Program-made: the position numbers and the translations under genes
The notes under the pieces: generated by a model
Database searches by the model: none
Told to the model about the DNA's origin: nothing
Seen by the model: only the letters and a program-made list of their open reading frames with translations
In this document: positions 12,993-13,028 of the stretch, piece after piece
How the letters are laid out: every line of letters begins with the position of its first letter
Position numbering within the stretch: the stretch's first letter is position 1
Assembly (NCBI GenBank): GCA_013203085.1
Contig: JABMQX010000169.1
Span: 1 to 13,028, forward strand
From: a bacterium
GTDB taxonomy: Bacteria > Auribacterota > JABMQX01
Reading direction: 5' to 3'
DNA: 13,028 bases

Positions 12993-13028
12993 ATGAGCCA
13001 CACGAGAAATCTCCTTATTCACAAACAC
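12993..13028 (+). CDS. Possible start of another gene (12 codons to the edge)
   Basis: An ATG at 12993 opens a frame (MSHTRNLLIHKH) that runs to the window end. It lies about 25 bp after the promoter-like TTGACA/TTGAAT pair. The nearest purine run, AGGG, is only 2 bases away, which is poor spacing. Twelve codons cannot identify a protein. Confidence 0.2.
   Translation, partial: MSHTRNLLIHKH

Overview
The window is moderately GC-rich bacterial chromosome. Evidence for a bacterium is the Shine-Dalgarno-led starts (AAGGAGG before gapA and before the Trm112-like gene) and bacterial SecG, LepB and OppD/OppF homologues. The lineage cannot be fixed by eye. The mix of housekeeping genes with several dispersed intergenic repeat families is often seen in uncultivated environmental phyla, but that is only an impression.

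Positions 10726 down to 1 (minus strand) read as one long co-directional array. A candidate sigma-70-type promoter (TTGACA, 17 bp, GAACAT) precedes gapA. Then come pgk, tpiA and secG, a classic glycolysis-plus-SecG order. These are followed by two oligopeptide-type ABC ATPases (oppD-like, oppF-like), signal peptidase I (lepB), a DUF523 protein, a TIM-barrel sugar isomerase/epimerase-like protein, a flippase-like membrane protein (LPG synthase TM/UPF0104 family), a 56-residue Trm112-like zinc-ribbon protein, a possible 58-residue small ORF, and a GT4 glycosyltransferase cut by the left edge. The order runs from lower glycolysis through protein export and signal-peptide removal to cell-envelope or glycan assembly.

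Positions 10637-11009 form a divergent intergenic region. To its right, on the plus strand, lie two overlapping genes for the large and small subunits of a type II aconitase X (AcnX) enzyme. The known activities of this family are cis-3-hydroxy-L-proline dehydratase and mevalonate-5-phosphate dehydratase; the substrate here is not revealed by neighbours. The last 313 bases hold no convincing complete gene, but contain a repeat, a weak hairpin with a T-rich tail, and a possible start of another gene.

The most unusual non-coding features are short repeats of three unrelated types. One is a two-step palindrome built from ACAGGAT heptamers between gapA and pgk. The second is CTCTGCG heptamers with 9-bp spacing at three intergenic sites. 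The third is a CCCCCT/AGGGGG palindrome that encodes the last residues of LepB. SecG carries an unusual acidic tail made of two internal repeats. No CRISPR array, insertion sequence, tRNA or rRNA was seen.
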